The notes under the pieces were generated by a model that saw nothing but the letters and a program-made list of their open reading frames with translations, made no database searches and had not been told where the DNA came from. Positions 61,301-64,000 of a DNA stretch of 64,000 nucleotides are shown here, piece by piece. Origin of the DNA: Streptomyces nigrescens (GTDB lineage Bacteria > Actinomycetota > Actinomycetes > Streptomycetales > Streptomycetaceae); the NCBI GenBank assembly GCA_024349765.1, contig AP026073.1, positions 2,108,001-2,172,000 of the forward strand, given 5' to 3'. Positions within the stretch are counted from its first letter, which is position 1. Every line of letters begins with the position of its first letter. Made by a program: the position numbers and the translations under genes.

Positions 61301-62326
61301 ATGCTGAATCTCTCCGGGGCACGGACCCCGCACCCCCGCTCGTTCCCGAAGCACACCCGTCGCGCCGCCGTCGCCGCGCTGACCGTGCCCCTGCTGCTGA
61401 TCACCGCCGCCTGCGGGTCCGACGACGGCAAGGGCTCGTCGGGCGAAGCCGTCGTGAAGGTCACGGGCAAGCCGGGGGCGCAGCCCAAGATCACGGTGCC
61501 GAAGGGTGCCAAGCCGTCCGACACGGCCGTCACCAAGACCCTCGTCCAGGGGAAGGGCGCGACCGTCAAGAAGGGCGACCTGGTCCGCCTGGACTTCGCG
61601 GCGCAGACCATGAAGGGCCAGAACCTCGGCAGCAGCTGGACGCCGCAGCCCGGTGCCAAGCCGGGCGCGCCGCGCACCCAGGTCGTCAGCGAGGTCACCG
61701 ACCAGATGACGCAGCAGATGCTGCCGCCGAAGGTGATGTCGGCGGTCGCCGGGCAGAAGGTCGGCAGCCGGTTCGAGGTCGAGGGCACCGCCAAGGCGCT
61801 GATCGGCGCGGGCCTGAACCCGCAGTCCGGGATCAAGCCGGGGGACGGCCTGGTGTGGGTCGTCGACGTGGTCGGCGCGAAGAAGGTCGACAAGAAGGCG
61901 AAGGCCGAGGGCAAGCAGGCCGACCCCGAGAGCGGGATGCCGGAGGTGACCGCGGCGGACGAGAAGGCCGCGAAGATCACCATCCCCAAGGGGGAGAAGG
62001 CGCCCAAGGGCCTGGAGCAGCAGGTGCTGATCAAGGGCAAGGGTCCCGAGGTGAAGGCCGGCGACGGCCTGATCGCGCAGTACACCGGTGTGAAGTGGGA
62101 GGACGGCAAGAAGTTCGACTCCTCCTGGGACCACGGGGGTGCGACCGCGTTCCAGATCGGCACCGGGCAGGTCGTCCAGGGCTGGGACAAGGCGCTGGTC
62201 GGCAAGCACGTCGGTGACCGGGTGGAGATCGTCATCCCGCCGAAGCTGGGCTACGGCGCGAGCCCGCAGCACGAGCTGGCCAAGAACACCCTGGTCTTCT
62301 CGGTGGACATCGTCGGCACCGTCTGA
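61301..62326 (+). CDS. FKBP-type peptidyl-prolyl isomerase, lipoprotein with two FKBP-like domains
   Basis: A 341-residue exported lipoprotein (signal ending in lipobox TAAC at about residue 38). A divergent FKBP-like domain (about 75-195, lacking most active-site residues) is followed by a canonical FKBP domain (about 230-341; YTGVKWEDGKKFDSSWDHG and FQIGTGQVVQGWDKAL). It should catalyse proline isomerisation of exported proteins. The start is ATG 61301, without a strong ribosome binding site. A cytoplasmic FKBP gene follows after 69 bases. Confidence 0.9.
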   Translation: MLNLSGARTPHPRSFPKHTRRAAVAALTVPLLLITAACGSDDGKGSSGEAVVKVTGKPGAQPKITVPKGAKPSDTAVTKTLVQGKGATVKKGDLVRLDFAAQTMKGQNLGSSWTPQPGAKPGAPRTQVVSEVTDQMTQQMLPPKVMSAVAGQKVGSRFEVEGTAKALIGAGLNPQSGIKPGDGLVWVVDVVGAKKVDKKAKAEGKQADPESGMPEVTAADEKAAKITIPKGEKAPKGLEQQVLIKGKGPEVKAGDGLIAQYTGVKWEDGKKFDSSWDHGGATAFQIGTGQVVQGWDKALVGKHVGDRVEIVIPPKLGYGASPQHELAKNTLVFSVDIVGTV

Positions 62327-62395
62327 CCAGCGGCGACGTCAAGATCTGCCAGACTGGCCCGGTAATCGTAAAGATTCGCAAGTAGGAGCACATCA

Positions 62396-62770
62396 GTGAG
62401 CATCGACAAGCCCGAGATCGACTTTCCTGAGGGCCCGGCTCCCACCGAGCTCGAGATCGTGGACCTGACGGAGGGCGACGGGCCGGTCGCCAAGGCCGGG
62501 GACACCGTCTCCGTCCACTACGTCGGCGTGTCCTTCAGCACCGGCGAGGAGTTCGACGCCAGCTGGAACCGCGGCAAGCCGCTGCAGTTCCAGCTCGGCG
62601 CCGGCCAGGTCATCGCCGGCTGGGACCAGGGCGTCCAGGGCATGAAGGTCGGCGGCCGCCGCCGGCTGACCATCCCGCCGCACCTGGCGTACGGCGCGCA
62701 CGGCGCCGGGGGCGGCCGGATCGCCCCCAACGAGACCCTGATCTTCGTCTGCGACCTGGTCTCGGTCTGA
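62396..62770 (+). CDS. Cytoplasmic FKBP-type peptidyl-prolyl isomerase
   Basis: A 124-residue single-domain FKBP. The active-site pocket residues are in VHYVGVSFSTGEEFDASWNRG, FQLGAGQVIAGWDQGVQGM and IPPHLAYG. No signal peptide. It speeds cis-trans isomerisation at prolines and would be an FK506/rapamycin target. GTG 62396 lies behind TAGGAGCACA. It is situated between the lipoprotein FKBP and pafB, an order shared with other streptomycetes as I recall. Confidence 0.94.
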   Translation: MSIDKPEIDFPEGPAPTELEIVDLTEGDGPVAKAGDTVSVHYVGVSFSTGEEFDASWNRGKPLQFQLGAGQVIAGWDQGVQGMKVGGRRRLTIPPHLAYGAHGAGGGRIAPNETLIFVCDLVSV

Positions 62771-62810
62771 CACCGCCGCCGCTCCTGGACGGGACGGCCG
62801 CCGACGCACC

Positions 62811-62845
62811 CGAGGGCCCGCGCCACCTGATGGCGCGGGCCCTCG
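62811..62845 (+). terminator. Terminator after the FKBP genes
   Basis: CGAGGGCCCGCGCC (62811-62824) pairs perfectly with GGCGCGGGCCCTCG (62832-62845) around a seven-base loop. A TTTT tract occurs some 17 bases later. Confidence 0.75.
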
Positions 62846-62924
62846 GCCATGGGCCCTCGGCTTTTACCTTGACCACCCCGAGCGGTACGGTCAACGATCG
62901 GGAGTTCAACGAGAAAGGGCGTCG

Positions 62925-63917
62925 ATGGCGATTGCCAAGGCCGAGCGGCTGATGAATCTGGCGCTGTGCCTGCTGGGGACGCGACGCCCGCTGACCAAGC
63001 GCGAGCTCCGCTCGTCCATCGAGGCCTACCGCGAGGCCTTCGGGGCCGGTAACGGCACCCCGAGCGGCGACGAAGCCTTCAACCGGATGTTCGAGCGGGA
63101 CAAGGACGACCTGCGCGAGCTGGGCCTGGTCATCGAGACCGTCGAGGGCATCGACGGCGAGGTCGGCTACCTCGCCCGCCGCGACAGCAACCGGCTGCCT
63201 CCGATCACCCTGGACGCCGAGGAGGCCGCCGCCCTCGGGCTGGCCGCCAAGGTCTGGCAGCAGGCCCGGCTGGCCGGCGCCGCCAGCGGTGCGCTGCAGA
63301 AGCTGCGGGCGGCCGGGATGCCGCTGGCCGGGGACGGCGAGGACTACGACGCCGGGCAGCCGCACAGCGCGCTCGAACCCCGCATCCCCACCCACGAGGC
63401 CGCCTTCGAACCGCTGATGCTGGCCTGCCGCGACCGCCGCCCGGTCGTCTTCGACTACCGCAAGTCCAATGCCGCCCGCCCCGAGCAGCGCCAGGTCGAG
63501 CCGTGGATCCTGGAGTGCTGGCGCGGCCACTGGTACGTCGCCGGCTGGGACCGCGAGCGCAAGGCCGAGCGGGTCTTCCGGCTCTCCCGGATCACCGGCA
63601 AGGTCCGTTCCCGGCAAGGGAAGTTCACCGCGCCGGTGCCCGACCACGTCACCGTCCGCGAGACCGTCGAGAGCTGGGCCGGCGAGACCGCCACCGGCAC
63701 CGCCCGGATCAAGCTCCGCGCCGAGCACGGCTATCCGCTGCGGGCCCGCGCGCTGAGTGTCCGGGACCTGGGCGACGGCTGGGACGAGCTGGAGATCCCC
63801 AACGGCCACGGACTCGACGCCTGGCTGGTGGAGTTCGGGCCCGACGTGGTCGTACTGGAACCCGCGGAACTGCGCGCCGACGTCGTCGACCGGCTGCGCG
63901 CCGTGGCCAAGGGCTGA
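62925..63917 (+). CDS. pafB: WYL-domain transcriptional regulator PafB
   Basis: A 330-residue regulator. It has an N-terminal winged helix (about 1-75; ERLMNLALCLLGTRRPLTKRELR in part), a central WYL domain (about 150-230; RRPVVFDYRKSN, VEPWILECWRGHWYVAGWD) and a C-terminal WCX domain. With PafC it forms the heteromeric activator of the RecA-independent DNA-damage response in mycobacteria. ATG 62925. pafC starts 21 bases after its stop, so they form an operon. Confidence 0.93.
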   Translation: MAIAKAERLMNLALCLLGTRRPLTKRELRSSIEAYREAFGAGNGTPSGDEAFNRMFERDKDDLRELGLVIETVEGIDGEVGYLARRDSNRLPPITLDAEEAAALGLAAKVWQQARLAGAASGALQKLRAAGMPLAGDGEDYDAGQPHSALEPRIPTHEAAFEPLMLACRDRRPVVFDYRKSNAARPEQRQVEPWILECWRGHWYVAGWDRERKAERVFRLSRITGKVRSRQGKFTAPVPDHVTVRETVESWAGETATGTARIKLRAEHGYPLRARALSVRDLGDGWDELEIPNGHGLDAWLVEFGPDVVVLEPAELRADVVDRLRAVAKG

Positions 63918-63938
63918 GAGGGACGGGGAGCTTCACTC

Positions 63939-64000
63939 ATGGCCACGAACGCGATCGACCAGACCCGCCGGATGCTGTCGCTGGTGACGTATCTGCGCGA
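63939..64000 (+). CDS. pafC: WYL-domain regulator PafC, 5' end only
   Basis: The first 20 codons of the next gene (MATNAIDQTRRMLSLVTYLR), starting at ATG 63939 behind GGGGAG. The start and its position right after pafB fit PafC, the second subunit of the PafBC regulator. The rest is outside the window. Confidence 0.8.
   Translation, partial: MATNAIDQTRRMLSLVTYLR

Noticed and set aside
1-64000. Insertion sequences, prophage or attachment sites
   Set aside because: No transposase, integrase or phage gene was found. The fuc-type cluster looks accessory but I see no flanking direct repeats; the tRNA-Leu has no duplicated 3' end in the window.

Overview
This window is chromosomal DNA from a streptomycete. 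The evidence is very high GC with strong third-position GC bias, chaplin genes (chpH, chpC), the mycothiol gene mshC, an IclR-type gylR next to glpFKD, and a complete Pup-proteasome locus. Gene order closely follows the part of the Streptomyces coelicolor core chromosome that carries chpC/chpH, mshC, gylR, metH and prcBA (order compared from memory, not by alignment).

Region 1 (1-12 kb): the end of a HEAT-repeat-like protein, a Nudix hydrolase, a HAD phosphatase, an RluA-type pseudouridine synthase with a 15-bp tandem repeat upstream, tRNA-Leu(GAG), an M20 peptidase, chaplins ChpH and ChpC, two small conserved proteins, a RecD2-like helix-hairpin-helix protein that has lost its ATPase motifs, an aldo/keto reductase and an F420-type LLM oxidoreductase.

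Region 2 (12-22 kb): a ferritin-like protein, CorA, the actinobacterial set histidine phosphatase / DUF3090 / SCO1664-family kinase-like protein, then mshC, a secreted GH31-NPCBM glycosidase and a PAC2 protein (probably ParJ).

Region 3 (22-32 kb): an accessory catabolic cluster that looks inserted between parJ and the glycerol operon. It encodes an oxidative, non-phosphorylating L-fucose-type pathway (aldose dehydrogenase, lactonase, fuconate dehydratase, SDR), an ABC sugar importer, another SDR and a divergent-looking FadR/GntR regulator gene. A 19-bp palindrome lies over the regulator's own ribosome binding site. Its core ACATC-N-GATG recurs at the presumed promoter of the catabolic operon.

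Region 4 (32-50 kb): glpD-glpK-glpF under GylR, with a shared 20-bp operator-like sequence in front of gylR and glpF. Then metH, a HAD hydrolase, two tandem oligopeptide-type binding lipoproteins without permeases, an orphan response regulator, a RecB-like nuclease, a site-2 protease with CBS region and TrmI.

Region 5 (50-64 kb): a secreted protein, a ferredoxin, and then arc (mpa), dop, pup, an endonuclease VII remnant, prcB, prcA, a LacI/MFS pair, pafA, two FKBP prolyl isomerases, pafB and the start of pafC. PafA ligates Pup to substrates, Arc unfolds them, PrcBA degrades them and Dop removes Pup. PafBC is a DNA-damage regulator. Pup is encoded with a C-terminal Glu, so it would not need deamidation.
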